A DNA stretch of 64,000 nucleotides. Origin: Frankia sp. QA3 (GTDB lineage Bacteria; Actinomycetota; Actinomycetes; Frankiales; Frankiaceae). A program made the position numbers and the translations under genes. Location: the NCBI RefSeq assembly GCF_000262465.1, contig NZ_CM001489.1, forward strand, positions 4,906,620 through 4,970,619. The letters run 5' to 3'. Positions within the stretch are counted from its first letter, which is position 1; every line of letters starts with the position of its first letter. Below are positions 17,877 to 26,584 of the stretch, in pieces. The notes beneath the pieces were generated by a model, which was not told the DNA's origin, ran no database searches, and worked only from the letters and a program-made list of their open reading frames with translations.

Positions 17877-19123
17877 CGGGAACACCGCACCAGCAGGTCC
17901 CGGAACGCCGTGTAGTTGGCGACCACGTCGACCACCTTCTCGTTGGCCGCCAGCGCCGCGTCCTCGGCGCTGGCGTGCACGCTGTGCGGCACCTCCGCGT
18001 AGGCCAGCCGCACGCTCATGTCCTCCTTGCGCCCGCCGGTGACGAGCACCTGCCGGCCGGCCAGGCGCTCGAAGGGGACGTCCCAGATCCAGGACGGGTC
18101 CCGGCCGTCGGCGGTCTGCGAGTTGAAGTCGATGACGACGGGCCGGGGCGGCGCGTCGGCGAGCAGCTCCATCATCTCCACCCAGCCGGCGGGGTTCTTC
18201 GCCAGCAGCAGCCGGCCGCGGCGGCCCTGCTCGCCGAGGACGACCTCCTGGTAGCGGCCCTGGACGTCGCCGAGGCCGGCCATGGCGGCGAACGCCGCCT
18301 CGACCTCGACGCCGAACTCGCGGGCCGCGGCGGCGGCCATCGCCGCGTTGCCGAGGTTGACCCGGCCGGGCAGGTCGAGGTGGGCCGGGATGGTGCGGCC
18401 GTACCAGAGCAGCTCCCGCGGCCCGGTGACCGCGACGATCGGCTCGGGCCGGGCCAGCCCGCACTCGGACCACCAGCCGCTGTCGTTGCGGTGCAGCAGG
18501 CGGGCGCACTGGGGGCAGACCATCGCGTCGGCGGTCCAGTTCTGGCCGGCCGACACCCACACCTGCCGGTGCCAGCCGCCCGCCGCCCAGGCCACCAACG
18601 GGTCGTCGACGTTCGCGACCACCGTGGTGTCCTTCAGCTCGGCGCCGAGCTCCCGCCACATCGAGGCGATGCGCCGGGTCTCGTTGGACCGGTCGAGCTG
18701 GTCGCGGCTGATGTTGAGCAGCAGCACGACCCGTGGCGAGATCTCCCGGGCCACCTTCGGCAGCCAGATCTCGTCGACCTCCAGGGCGGCGGCGGCGTCG
18801 AACGGGGGGCGGGACAGCGCGGCGAGAACGCCGGGCGCCATGTTCGCCCCGCCGCTGTTCGACTTCACCGGCCCGAGGGTGCCCAGCGCGCGGGCGAGCA
18901 GCCGGGTGGTGGTCGTCTTGCCGTTGGTGCCCGACACGCAGGCGGTGCGGCGGTGGGAGCCGACCTCGGCCAGCGCCCCCGGGGAGACCCGCAGGGCGAG
19001 CTTGCCGCCGATCATCTCTCCCGAACCGCGGCCGAGGCGGCGCGACGCCTCCGCCGCCAGGCGTTCGACGGCGAGCGCGGCCTGGGTCCGGGCGGTGAAC
19101 CTACGCGGGAATGATGTCGTCAT
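17873..19123 (-). CDS. murT: Lipid II isoglutaminyl synthase, Mur ligase-like subunit
   Basis: 417 residues. MurT binds ATP and lipid II and uses ammonia from GatD to amidate the second stem-peptide residue. The Mur-ligase P-loop is GTNGKTTTT (Gly65 onwards). A zinc-ribbon insertion with CPQC and a second Cys pair follows in the central domain, as known for MurT, and a DUF1727-type C-terminal domain ends the protein. I chose the ATG at 19123, which places the conserved MTTSFPRRFTARTQAALAVERLA at the N-terminus; the open frame further upstream looks non-coding. The RBS is weak (AGAAAG). Divergent from the tadA pair. Confidence 0.93.
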   Translation of the reverse strand: MTTSFPRRFTARTQAALAVERLAAEASRRLGRGSGEMIGGKLALRVSPGALAEVGSHRRTACVSGTNGKTTTTRLLARALGTLGPVKSNSGGANMAPGVLAALSRPPFDAAAALEVDEIWLPKVAREISPRVVLLLNISRDQLDRSNETRRIASMWRELGAELKDTTVVANVDDPLVAWAAGGWHRQVWVSAGQNWTADAMVCPQCARLLHRNDSGWWSECGLARPEPIVAVTGPRELLWYGRTIPAHLDLPGRVNLGNAAMAAAAAREFGVEVEAAFAAMAGLGDVQGRYQEVVLGEQGRRGRLLLAKNPAGWVEMMELLADAPPRPVVIDFNSQTADGRDPSWIWDVPFERLAGRQVLVTGGRKEDMSVRLAYAEVPHSVHASAEDAALAANEKVVDVVANYTAFRDLLVRCSR

Positions 19124-19562
19124 CGCGCTTTCTACAGTGCCACGAGGGTGCCGGGAGACGAAGACCACCCCCGCTTCCGTTCGGTTACATCCCCGATCGT
19201 CGCCCTTGCCGTCGGCGGCGAACCGCAGCCACCGCCGTTGCCGCCGAGTCTTCCTGCCAGCCGCCGTCACCGCAGGTCAAGCGGAGTGACCCTGCGTTCG
19301 GCGCCGGCGGAACTTCCGTGTTACCGCCCGCTGGGCGAACGGGTGTCAGCTGGACCACCATGGGGGAATCGCCCCGGCGGCGCGGTAGAACTCACCCGAC
19401 GGGGTGAACCGGAATACCCAAGACCGGTCCTCGGGACGAGAATCACAGGCGGAGCACGGCCGGCCATCGATCCGGCCGAGGCCGCGCGGGGCCCGGACCC
19501 CGGCTGGCAGCGGCTGGCCGCCAGGGCACCACGCGGTTGCAGAAGGGACGTGAGGGCGCACA
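19124..19562. other. Divergent intergenic region, murT / tadA pair
   Basis: 439 bases with no supported gene. It must carry two divergent promoters. I see no convincing hexamer pairs or long palindromes. Confidence 0.45.
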
Positions 19563-20054
19563 GTGACCACGAAGGCAATCGCGATCGCGCAGGACCACGG
19601 CCGCTGGTCGGTGCACGATCTGGACCCGGCGGGCGCCGAGGACCTCGACGCACTCACCGACACGATGCGCGACTTCGGTGACGACACCATCGTGGCCTTC
19701 CTTGAGGAGGACGACGAGTACCTCGCGATCGTCCGGCTCGGCGCCGACGAACCGGACCCCAAGGTCTTCCTCTCCGACCGCCGGGTCCTGATCACCTCCG
19801 AGCTCGCCGAACGCCTGTTCGCCGACGCCCTGCCGTCGATGGCCGGGCTGACCACGGACGACGAGGACGACGACACCTCCGCGCTGACCCAGGCTGCCCC
19901 GGTCGGCGATCTCGACCTGCTCGCCGACCTGGGCACCTCCGAGGAGGCGCTGCTGGAGCTGATCGGCGAGGAGGGCATGCTGCCCGCCGACCTGATCAGC
20001 GCCCTGAGCGAGCGCGCCGGCGCAGGAGAGATCCTCGACGACGCCCGTGGCTGA
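19563..20054 (+). CDS. tRNA adenosine deaminase-associated protein
   Basis: 163 residues, acidic, of the actinobacterial family always found next to tadA (TIGR03941 type). The GTG at 19563 is preceded by GAGGG at good spacing. Visible features are the N-terminal strand KAIAIAQDHGRWSVHDL, the acidic EEDDEYLAIVRLG, and an Asp/Glu-rich linker (DDEDDD) before a helical C-terminal segment. It overlaps tadA by eight bases, so the two are co-translated. Its role is not established beyond the association; it may chaperone or modulate TadA. Confidence 0.85.
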   Translation: MTTKAIAIAQDHGRWSVHDLDPAGAEDLDALTDTMRDFGDDTIVAFLEEDDEYLAIVRLGADEPDPKVFLSDRRVLITSELAERLFADALPSMAGLTTDDEDDDTSALTQAAPVGDLDLLADLGTSEEALLELIGEEGMLPADLISALSERAGAGEILDDARG

Positions 20055-20538
20055 CCCCGCCCCGGCGGGCGGGTCCGATCACGGCGCGGCGATGGGCCTC
20101 GCGCTGGCTCAGGCGCGGCTGGCACCGGAGCACGGCGACGTCCCGGTCGGCGCGGTCGTGGTCGCCTCGGACGGCACGGTGCTCGGGGAGGGCCGCAACG
20201 CCCGCGAGCGCGACGGCGACCCGACCGCCCACGCCGAGGTGATCGCGCTGCGGGCGGCGGCGGCCCGGGTCGGCTCCTGGCGGCTGTCCGGCGCCACCCT
20301 CGTGGTCACCCTGGAACCGTGCACCATGTGCGCGGGCGCGTTGGTGCTCGCCCGGGTGGACCGGCTCGTCTACGGCGCCGTCGACGACAAGGCCGGCGCG
20401 GTCGGCTCCCTGTGGGACGTCGTGCGCGACCGCCGCCTCAACCACCGTCCCGAGGTCATCGCCGGCGTCCGCGCCGCCGAGTGCGCCACCCTGCTCGCCG
20501 ACTTCTTCACCGCCCGCCGCCGCCCGGCAGCCCGCTAG
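20047..20538 (+). CDS. tadA: tRNA-specific adenosine-34 deaminase
   Basis: 163 residues. TadA converts A34 to inosine in the wobble position of tRNA-Arg(ACG). The zinc/catalytic signature is complete: His62 and Glu64 in HAE, Cys92 and Cys95 in PCTMC. The loop RLVYGAVDDKAGAVGSLWDVV and C-terminal LLADFF are characteristic of TadA and distinguish it from cytidine deaminases. It starts with GTG inside the end of the associated-protein gene. The length is normal for the family. Confidence 0.95.
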   Translation: MADPAPAGGSDHGAAMGLALAQARLAPEHGDVPVGAVVVASDGTVLGEGRNARERDGDPTAHAEVIALRAAAARVGSWRLSGATLVVTLEPCTMCAGALVLARVDRLVYGAVDDKAGAVGSLWDVVRDRRLNHRPEVIAGVRAAECATLLADFFTARRRPAAR

Positions 20539-20596
20539 CCCGCCCCTCAGCCCAGGGCGGTGTGCACGGGAGCGGCGCCTCCTGTCTCTTCCACAT

Positions 20597-20623
20597 GGAT
20601 AAATCGGACACCGAACCCTGCGG
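20597..20623 (+). repeat. Dispersed element, copy B
   Basis: GGATAAATCGGAC is identical to part of copy A (2709-2721), and the following ACCGAACCC matches copy C more closely. It lacks the GCTTATCC stem half. It sits about 175 bases upstream of tRNA-Ser(CGA), in the same orientation relative to the tRNA as copy C is to the other tRNA-Ser. Confidence 0.5.
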
Positions 20624-20686
20624 AAGAGCCATGCAGACGCTCTCCCACGCATCCGCCGCCGACGCACGAGCCATCGCCCTCTCGTG

Positions 20687-20708
20687 GTGCGGTTCCGCGG
20701 AACCGCAC
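20687..20708. repeat. 22-bp perfect palindrome
   Basis: GTGCGGTTCCG followed directly by its own reverse complement, with no loop. It could be a cruciform, an operator for a dimeric regulator, or the base of a terminator for tadA, which ends about 150 bases earlier. The lack of a loop favours a protein-binding site. Confidence 0.7.
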
Positions 20709-20796
20709 GCCGATGCCCGGCCGGCGGCGAGCCCCTGGGGACCGGCCTGACGACCCCCGCGAACGGACCGTCGAGACGTCCGGTAAGCTCGCCTAC

Positions 20797-20883
20797 GGTG
20801 GAGTCGCCTAGTGGCCGAGGGCGCACGCCTCGAAAGCGTGTGAGGGGGCAACCCCTCCGTGGGTTCAAATCCCACCTCCACCG
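20797..20883 (+). tRNA. tRNA-Ser (anticodon CGA)
   Basis: An 87-base class II tRNA. The acceptor GGTGGAG pairs with CTCCACC. The anticodon loop CTCGAAA gives anticodon CGA (Ser, UCG codons), followed by a long variable arm (GTGAGGGGGCAACCCCTCC) and the T arm GGGTTCAAATCCC. CCA is not encoded; the gene is followed by GCCC. It is adjacent to the TIR-NB-ARC gene, a typical flank for accessory DNA. Confidence 0.95.
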
Positions 20884-21040
20884 CCCGTGGGCCAGGCAGA
20901 ACGCCGGGTCCGACGCTCACCACGTCGGCCCGGCTTCCCCGCCCCGGTCCCACTTCTGGTCCCGTTCGCCATTCCCGGCCGTTACCCGATCCACGCAACC
21001 TGCCGGCGGCAGGACCGCCTTTGTCGGTCGGCGACGAGGA

Positions 21041-23689
21041 TCAAAGATCGTCTGATCCGCTGTCGGCCAACGCGCGGCGCGCCGCGCGGGTATCCGGATG
21101 GTCCTCACCGAGGGTCTCCCGCCGTCGAGCCAGCACATCTTCTTGCAGCCGACGGGCCGCCGGATAGTCACCCGTCGCCCGCAGCGTGACAGCAAGATTC
21201 GCGGCGACGGTCAACGTGTTCGGATGGTCCTCACCGAGGGTCTCCCGGCTTCGAACCAGCACATCTTCTTGCAGCCGACGGGCCGCCGGATAGTCACCCG
21301 TCGCCCGCAGCGTGACAGCAAGATTCGCGGCGACGGTCAACGTGTTCGGATGGTCCTCACCGAGGGTCTCCCGGCTTCGAACCAGCACATCTTCCTGCAG
21401 CCGACGGGCCGCCGGATAGTCACCCGTCGCCCGCAGCGTGCCGGCGAGATCGGCGGCGACGGTCAACGTGTTCGGATGGTCCTCACCGAGGGTCTCCCGG
21501 CTTCGAACCAGCACATCTTCTTGCAGCCGACGGGCCGCCGGATAGTCACCCGTCGCCCGCAGCGTGCCGGCGAGATCGGCGGCGACGGTCAACGTGTCCG
21601 GATGGTCCTCACCGAGGATCTCCCGCCGTCGGGCCAGCACATCTTCCTGCAGCCGGCGAGCCGCCGGATAGTCACCCACCGCCCACAGCGTGCCGGCAAG
21701 ATTCGCCGCGGCGCTCAACGTGTCCGGATGGTCCTCACCGAGGATCTCCCGCCGTCGGGCCAGCACATCTTCTTCCAGCCGGCGAGCCGCCGGATAGTCA
21801 CCCACCGCCCGCAGCGTGCCGGCAAGGCCGGCGGCGGCGGTCAACGTGTCCGAGTGGTCCTTGCCGAGAACTGCGATCCACTGTTCGTGGGTGCGTCGGG
21901 CCAGGGCGAGGCTGCCCGGGTAGTCGCCGACCTGCCGCAGGTACCAAACCGTCCAGATCACCATGTTCCGCGACTCGCCGTCGTCGGCGTCGACCAGGCC
22001 GGTCGCGAGCACGTGCGGGTACAGCCGGGCGTAGCGCGCCCAACCCGCCGGGGTGGTCCGCTCGTCCGGGTGCGCGGCGGCGAGCAGTCGGTGCGCGGCC
22101 GCCTGGAAGCCGGCCCGTTCCCCCTCGGGGGTGTCGTCGCGCAGCACGGCCTGCACCAGCCGGTGCATCACCACCGCGTCCCCGACCACGCGCACCACGG
22201 CGAGGCGTACCAGCCGGCCCCGCACCGCCGCCAGGGCGACCGGGTCGGCGGCCACCGCGGCGAGCTCCCCGGGAAGCAGATCGGCGACGTGGGGGCCGAT
22301 CAGGTCCACCGGTATCGGCTCCGGGCCGAACCGCGCCCACAGGCGGGCCAGCGTCACAGCCGCCGGATCACCGAGGTCGTGCAGGGTCACCGTCCACGTG
22401 GCGGCGACGGGCACTCGTCCCGCCGGCGCCCCCTGCGCCATCAGCTCCCGTACCCGGCTGTGCAACAACCGTTCGTACTCGGCGGCCGGCATGCCGGTCT
22501 CGGCCAGCCAGGCACCGGCCTGCTCCAACGCCAACGGCAGCCCGTCCACCACGTCGGCCAGTCGATCGGCCTGCGCCGTCGCCAACCCCGGGACGCGCCG
22601 ACGCAGCAGGCCCGCCGCTTCCGGCGGCGGCAGCACGTCGATTTCCACCGGCGCCGCCAGCGACGACCAGCGGCCGTCCCGCGAGGTCACCAGCACGTGC
22701 CCGTCCCCACCGGCGGCCGCCAGCAGCCCGTTCGCCACCTCCAGCGCGCCGAGCACGTCGGGGCCGGCCGCGTTGTCCACGATCACCAGCCACGCCGGGT
22801 ACGCCTCCGCCCGGCGCAGCAGCTCCACCGCGCGGCCCGCCGACTGCTCCACCGACCCGCCCGCGTCCCCACCCAGCATCCCGGCCAGCTCGCCCAGACC
22901 CGCCAGCAGCAGGCCCGGCTTTTCTGCGTCCAACCACCACACCAGGTCGTAGCAGCGGGCATACCGGTAGGCGTACTCCACCGCCAGCTGCGTCTTGCCG
23001 ACCCCGCCCAGGCCGTGCAGCGCCTGCGGGAGGACGGGTACCGCCCCCGCCCCGCCGGTCAGCCGGTCCCGCAGCAGTGCCAGCTCCGCGGCCCGTCCGA
23101 CGAAGTTCGGGTTCCGTGGCCACGGCATCCTTCGCACCTGGGGCGGAGCATCCGGGAACCGCGCGCCGCCCGGCCGCCGACCCGCGGCGGCGGGCGGAAA
23201 TCCCGGCCTCGACGCCGGCCTGCCCCGCCCGCCCGTGCACACCAGCCTGGCCGCGGACACCAGCCGTTCCCGCGCGACCTGCTCGCTCACCCCGAACAGG
23301 TCGATGTCGACCACCGACCCGGACAGACCGTCGTCCCGCACATCCGCGACCCGCACCGGCAGCAGTCTGCGCCCCCGGCCCAGGGGATCGGCCCGCAACG
23401 CCGCCAGCCGTTCCACCGTCGCCCACTCCGAGGTCAGATAGTCCCCCGACATCACCGCCACCGTGTGCGCCGAACCGCGCACCGCCTCGTCCACCCGCAG
23501 CGGCCAGTGATCCCCCGCCAGCATGTCCCACGCCTGGAGCACCACCGCGAACCCGGCCGCCTCCAGCTCCCACGCCACCCATTCCGCCCACGCCCGATCC
23601 GCCTGCGTGTACGACACGAAGAAATCCCAGCCGCCCTGCGCGGCACCCCCGCCGGTCACGCGGACAGTGTCCACCCCAACCCACCGCAC
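21041..23689 (-). CDS. TIR-NB-ARC-TPR STAND protein (candidate anti-phage or signalling ATPase)
   Basis: 882 residues. The N-terminal TIR domain (about 20-150) has WDFFVSYTQADRAW and the catalytic-type Glu93 in SEWATVE, as in NAD-cleaving TIRs. An NB-ARC ATPase follows: P-loop GLGGVGKTQL, Walker B WLVIVDNA, sensor LVTSRD and GLPLALEQAGAWL. The C-terminus is seven kinesin-light-chain-like TPR repeats of 42 residues (GEDHPDTLTVAANLA...GDYPAARRLQEDVL). Comparable TIR-NTPase-TPR proteins act in bacterial immunity: the repeats sense a trigger, the NTPase oligomerises, and TIR depletes NAD+. A role in antibiotic-cluster regulation is the alternative. It is monocistronic, with the start codon uncertain by about 10 residues. 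Confidence 0.85.
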   Translation of the reverse strand: MRWVGVDTVRVTGGGAAQGGWDFFVSYTQADRAWAEWVAWELEAAGFAVVLQAWDMLAGDHWPLRVDEAVRGSAHTVAVMSGDYLTSEWATVERLAALRADPLGRGRRLLPVRVADVRDDGLSGSVVDIDLFGVSEQVARERLVSAARLVCTGGRGRPASRPGFPPAAAGRRPGGARFPDAPPQVRRMPWPRNPNFVGRAAELALLRDRLTGGAGAVPVLPQALHGLGGVGKTQLAVEYAYRYARCYDLVWWLDAEKPGLLLAGLGELAGMLGGDAGGSVEQSAGRAVELLRRAEAYPAWLVIVDNAAGPDVLGALEVANGLLAAAGGDGHVLVTSRDGRWSSLAAPVEIDVLPPPEAAGLLRRRVPGLATAQADRLADVVDGLPLALEQAGAWLAETGMPAAEYERLLHSRVRELMAQGAPAGRVPVAATWTVTLHDLGDPAAVTLARLWARFGPEPIPVDLIGPHVADLLPGELAAVAADPVALAAVRGRLVRLAVVRVVGDAVVMHRLVQAVLRDDTPEGERAGFQAAAHRLLAAAHPDERTTPAGWARYARLYPHVLATGLVDADDGESRNMVIWTVWYLRQVGDYPGSLALARRTHEQWIAVLGKDHSDTLTAAAGLAGTLRAVGDYPAARRLEEDVLARRREILGEDHPDTLSAAANLAGTLWAVGDYPAARRLQEDVLARRREILGEDHPDTLTVAADLAGTLRATGDYPAARRLQEDVLVRSRETLGEDHPNTLTVAADLAGTLRATGDYPAARRLQEDVLVRSRETLGEDHPNTLTVAANLAVTLRATGDYPAARRLQEDVLVRSRETLGEDHPNTLTVAANLAVTLRATGDYPAARRLQEDVLARRRETLGEDHPDTRAARRALADSGSDDL
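21095..21976. repeat. 126-bp tandem repeat array, seven units, within the TIR-NB-ARC-TPR gene
   Basis: Units begin at 21095, 21221, 21347, 21473, 21599, 21725 and 21851, exactly 126 bp apart, each encoding one 42-residue TPR. Units 2 to 4 are nearly identical in DNA, differing by a few bases. Outer units are more diverged. Near-identity at the nucleotide level implies recent expansion or gene conversion of the sensor domain. Confidence 0.95.
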
Positions 23690-24034
23690 CAGGCCATCGC
23701 CGTACGGAATCAGACAATCGCTCCGAAGACCCGGCCGGACTCACCATTGAGCCCCCGGGCCCTTCTGGCGGCACCCGTCCCGAGGGCGCCGTTCGCCCCG
23801 TCGGGGCGCCCTGGGCGCGCGGCGCGGCGCGTTCCCTTTTCACCCACCCGCTTCGGGCGAGCGCCGGGCTCCCCCGGTCGACGTCAACTTGCGGCCACTG
23901 CGGAGCGTGAAATAGTCAGCGCGGACAGTAATTCACTTACTGACCATGGCGCCGGCGCGACGAGGCGGCGGACGTCATTCAGCAGACGCACGACTATCCA
24001 TCAGTTGCACGACCGGTGAGTCGGAGGCAATGGC
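23690..24034. other. Divergent region between the TIR-NB-ARC gene and the SDR gene
   Basis: 345 bases with no supported gene. It carries the promoters of both flanking genes. The stretch 23910-23945 is relatively AT-rich and is the likeliest promoter area for the SDR gene; no clear operator is seen. Confidence 0.4.
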
Positions 24035-24676
24035 ATGGCGAGGATCGTCATTTTTGGTGCCGGTGGTCAGATCGGGCGCCGCATCACCGACGAAGCAATT
24101 CGACGGGGACACGAGGTCACCGCGGTCGAGGTGGACGCGGCCCGCGTGAAGAAGCTTCCGCGCAAGGCCAACGGCGTGGAGGGCGACGTCACGTCGCGCG
24201 ACTCCGTCCAGCGCCTGGCGCAGGAGGCGGACGCCATCGTCGTGGCGGTGGGTGGTGTCGACCGTCCGGTGCACGCGAACGCCGCGCGTACCCTCGTCGA
24301 CGTCCTGCCCCGTATCGGCGAGCAGGCTCCGGCCGTCCTGCACGTCTCCAGCGGCGGGACCCTGGAGAACGACAACGGCCAGCGGCTCGTGGACAGCCCG
24401 GACTTCCCCGCCGCCGAGCGCAAGGACGCGCTCGACCAGGCGGACGCACTCGACGTGTACCGGGGTGCCCGCAACGTGCGCTGGGCAGCCATCGCCCCGC
24501 CGCCGCGCAACCTGGGCCAGGGGCAGCGTCGGGGCGCCTACCGCACCGGCAACGACCGGCCCGTGGTGGACGCTCAGGGCGAGATCGGCATCTCCTATGA
24601 GGACTTCGCGATCGCCGTCATCGACGAGGTCGAGAAGCCGCGTAACCGCAACCGTCGTTTCACGGTGGGCAACTGA
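24035..24676 (+). CDS. NAD(P)-binding SDR/NmrA-like protein
   Basis: 213 residues with a Rossmann fold. The dinucleotide-binding motif FGAGGQIGRRI is at residues 7-17, an acidic residue ends strand 2 (VEVDAAR), and DVTSRDSV and AIVVAVGG follow in strands 3-4. There is HVSSGGTLEN but no canonical YxxxK. It therefore belongs to the atypical SDR group with NmrA/YwnB-like proteins, which often bind NAD(P) as sensors or act on small substrates. GGAGG is eight bases before the ATG. It ends in a convergent terminator shared with the decarboxylase gene. Confidence 0.8.
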   Translation: MARIVIFGAGGQIGRRITDEAIRRGHEVTAVEVDAARVKKLPRKANGVEGDVTSRDSVQRLAQEADAIVVAVGGVDRPVHANAARTLVDVLPRIGEQAPAVLHVSSGGTLENDNGQRLVDSPDFPAAERKDALDQADALDVYRGARNVRWAAIAPPPRNLGQGQRRGAYRTGNDRPVVDAQGEIGISYEDFAIAVIDEVEKPRNRNRRFTVGN

Positions 24677-24808
24677 TAATCCCGCCTGAAATGCAGCCCG
24701 GGCGAAGCCACGGGTAATGCGCGGCACCGGCGGGCTCACCGCCGCCGACGCCGGACCGCCGACGATGCCGGGCGGTTGGAGGCGACGGCTGCCCGTCGGT
24801 CGCCGCGC

Positions 24809-24845
24809 CTGGGCGGCGCGGGTCGAAAGGACTCGCGCCGCCCAG
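24809..24845. terminator. Bidirectional hairpin terminator
   Basis: A perfect 12-bp inverted repeat, CTGGGCGGCGCG and its complement, around a 13-base loop. It lies between the convergent SDR and decarboxylase genes. There is no T-run on either side, as is usual in high-GC actinomycetes. Confidence 0.7.
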
Positions 24846-24923
24846 TTCCCCCGGTGAGCGCGCGCACCAGGGGAGCGCGGAGAACGAGCCCCGGTTTTCG
24901 GCGACGAAACCGTGATGGCGCGG

Positions 24924-26363
24924 TCAGGTCATCGTGTCGAGGATGGCCTCGATGTCGGCCGGGGTGGTACGCGGATTGACGATGGCGAAGCGGGCGACGG
25001 TCTCCCCGTCGTGCCGGGTGGGCGGCACGAAGGCGAGCCCCTCTCGGAGCAGGCGGTCGCTCCACCGGTGGTAGTCGGCGCCCCCCCAGCCGAGCCGGCG
25101 GAACACGACCACGGACAGCTCCGCCGGGCGGACGAGTTCCAGCTCGGGCCGCGCCGCGATCTGCGCCGCCGCCGCCCGCGTCGTGGCGAGCGTGGTCTCG
25201 ACGGCCTCGGCGTAGGCCCGGGTGCCGTGCGTCGCCAGGGAGAACCAGAACGGCAGGCCGCGGGCGCGCCGGGACAGCCCGATGGCGTAGTCGGACGGAT
25301 TCCAGTTGGCGGCCGAGTCGAGCACGTCGAGGTAGCCGGCCCGCTGCGGGCCGTGCGCCGCCCGGGCCAGCGCGGGATCGCGGTAGATCAGCGCGCAGGC
25401 GTCGAACGGAGCGAACAGCCACTTGTGCGGATCGACGATGAACGAGTCCACGTCGGCGATCCCGTCGAACAGCGGCCGGACCGAGGGCGCGGCGAGCGCC
25501 GCCAGGCCGTAGGCGCCGTCCGCGTGCACCCACAGGCCGCGGTCGCGACAGACGTCGACCACGCCCCGCAGGTCGTCGACGATGCCGAACTGGGTCGTCC
25601 CCGCGGTCGCCACGACGGCGAAGACCCCGTCGTGCCCGACGGAGTCGCCTTGTCCGACGGAGTCACTCTGTCCGGCGGAGTCGCGCTGTCCGGCGGAGTC
25701 GCGCTGTCCGGCGAGGTCGTCGAGCGCGGCGGCGAGCAGCGGGCCGGTGAGCCGGCCCTCCTCCCCCGTCGGTACGGCCACGACGTCCGCGTCGAGCACC
25801 GTCGCCGCCTGGTACAGCGACGAATGAGCCTCCGCACCGCAGACGAAGCGCCAGCGCGCCGGCATCGGCCGGCCGGCGGCGGCCAGCCTCGCCCGGACGG
25901 CATGGCGCGCAGCGACGAGCGCGGACAGGTTGCCGACCGTGCCACCGGGCACGAACACCCCGCCAGCCGCGGCGGGGAAACCCGCGAGGTCGGCCAGCCA
26001 GCGCAGCGCCTCGTTCTCGGCGTGGACCGCGCCCGCCCCCTCCATCCAGCTTCCCGCGTAGATGGACGACGCACCGACCACCAGGTCGAACAGCACCGAC
26101 GACCGGGTCGGGGCGGCGGGGATGAAGGCAAGGTTGCGCGGATGGTCCGCCGAGACACAGGCGCGCGACAGCACCTCGTCGAAGGTCTCCAGGGCCCGGC
26201 GACCGCCGATCCCGTCCACCGTGATCGTCCGGCCAGCCCTGGCGGACAGTTCCGCCGGTGTCACCGGACCATCCAGGGGGACCGGATCGAATCCGAGGCG
26301 GATCCCGGCGAAGTCGAATATCGCCCGCAGTAGATCGGCCGTCTCGGCGTCAAACTGGTGCAC
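24924..26363 (-). CDS. PLP-dependent group II amino acid decarboxylase
   Basis: 479 residues, aromatic-L-amino-acid/glutamate decarboxylase superfamily, fold type I. The PLP Lys is in DPHKWLF (about Lys314). HADGAYG supplies the Asp that contacts the pyridine nitrogen, ENEALRWLADLAGFP is the family N-terminal helix, and VFVPGGTVGNLSAL binds the phosphate. An insertion of four to five GQxDSx repeats (18-bp DNA repeat, about 25635-25720) lies in a surface loop before VFAVVATAGTT. The substrate (Tyr, Trp, Dopa or other) cannot be assigned. It is possibly co-transcribed with the tiny membrane peptide gene upstream. Confidence 0.88.
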   Translation of the reverse strand: MHQFDAETADLLRAIFDFAGIRLGFDPVPLDGPVTPAELSARAGRTITVDGIGGRRALETFDEVLSRACVSADHPRNLAFIPAAPTRSSVLFDLVVGASSIYAGSWMEGAGAVHAENEALRWLADLAGFPAAAGGVFVPGGTVGNLSALVAARHAVRARLAAAGRPMPARWRFVCGAEAHSSLYQAATVLDADVVAVPTGEEGRLTGPLLAAALDDLAGQRDSAGQRDSAGQSDSVGQGDSVGHDGVFAVVATAGTTQFGIVDDLRGVVDVCRDRGLWVHADGAYGLAALAAPSVRPLFDGIADVDSFIVDPHKWLFAPFDACALIYRDPALARAAHGPQRAGYLDVLDSAANWNPSDYAIGLSRRARGLPFWFSLATHGTRAYAEAVETTLATTRAAAAQIAARPELELVRPAELSVVVFRRLGWGGADYHRWSDRLLREGLAFVPPTRHDGETVARFAIVNPRTTPADIEAILDTMT

Positions 26364-26494
26364 GTACGGACCGTTCCTCGACAGGCGACCACCGAAACGG
26401 CGATCCGCTCACAACCAACCCCGGCGGCACCGATTGCCACGCATCGTCGGAGATGGTGATGGATTCCCGCCGGCCGCGCCGACGTGGCGCGGCC

Positions 26495-26584
26495 CTACGC
26501 GTCCTGCTTGCCGCGCTGCCGACGGAAGAGGAAGCCGCCACCCACGAGCGCAACCAGCAGAACAATCGCTCCGACACGCTTCAC
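26495..26584 (-). CDS. 29-residue predicted single-pass membrane peptide
   Basis: Short frame starting GTG at 26584, with GGAGG six bases upstream, and ending in TAG. It encodes a basic N-terminus (VKR), a hydrophobic stretch VGAIVLLVALVGGGFLF and a basic tail RRQRGKQDA. The strong RBS and membrane-peptide design support a real gene; no family is recognised. It precedes the decarboxylase by 131 bases on the same strand. The DLW-39-type small membrane proteins have a similar layout but the DLW motif is absent. Confidence 0.5.
   Translation of the reverse strand: MKRVGAIVLLVALVGGGFLFRRQRGKQDA

Larger units (their letters stand above)
20539..20796. other. Gap between tadA and tRNA-Ser(CGA)
   Basis: No gene. 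It holds a copy of the dispersed repeat (20597) and a long perfect palindrome (20687), listed separately. The tRNA promoter should lie in the last 60 bases. Confidence 0.45.

Noticed and set aside
21095..21976. Regularly spaced repeats considered as a CRISPR array
   Set aside because: The 126-bp unit has no spacers, is in frame with a TPR domain, and no cas genes are present.
21098..24019. A 973-codon plus-strand frame over the TIR-NB-ARC-TPR gene, with repeated 42-residue blocks
   Set aside because: The repeats are the reverse complement of the TPR array; the long frame exists only because the period is a multiple of three.
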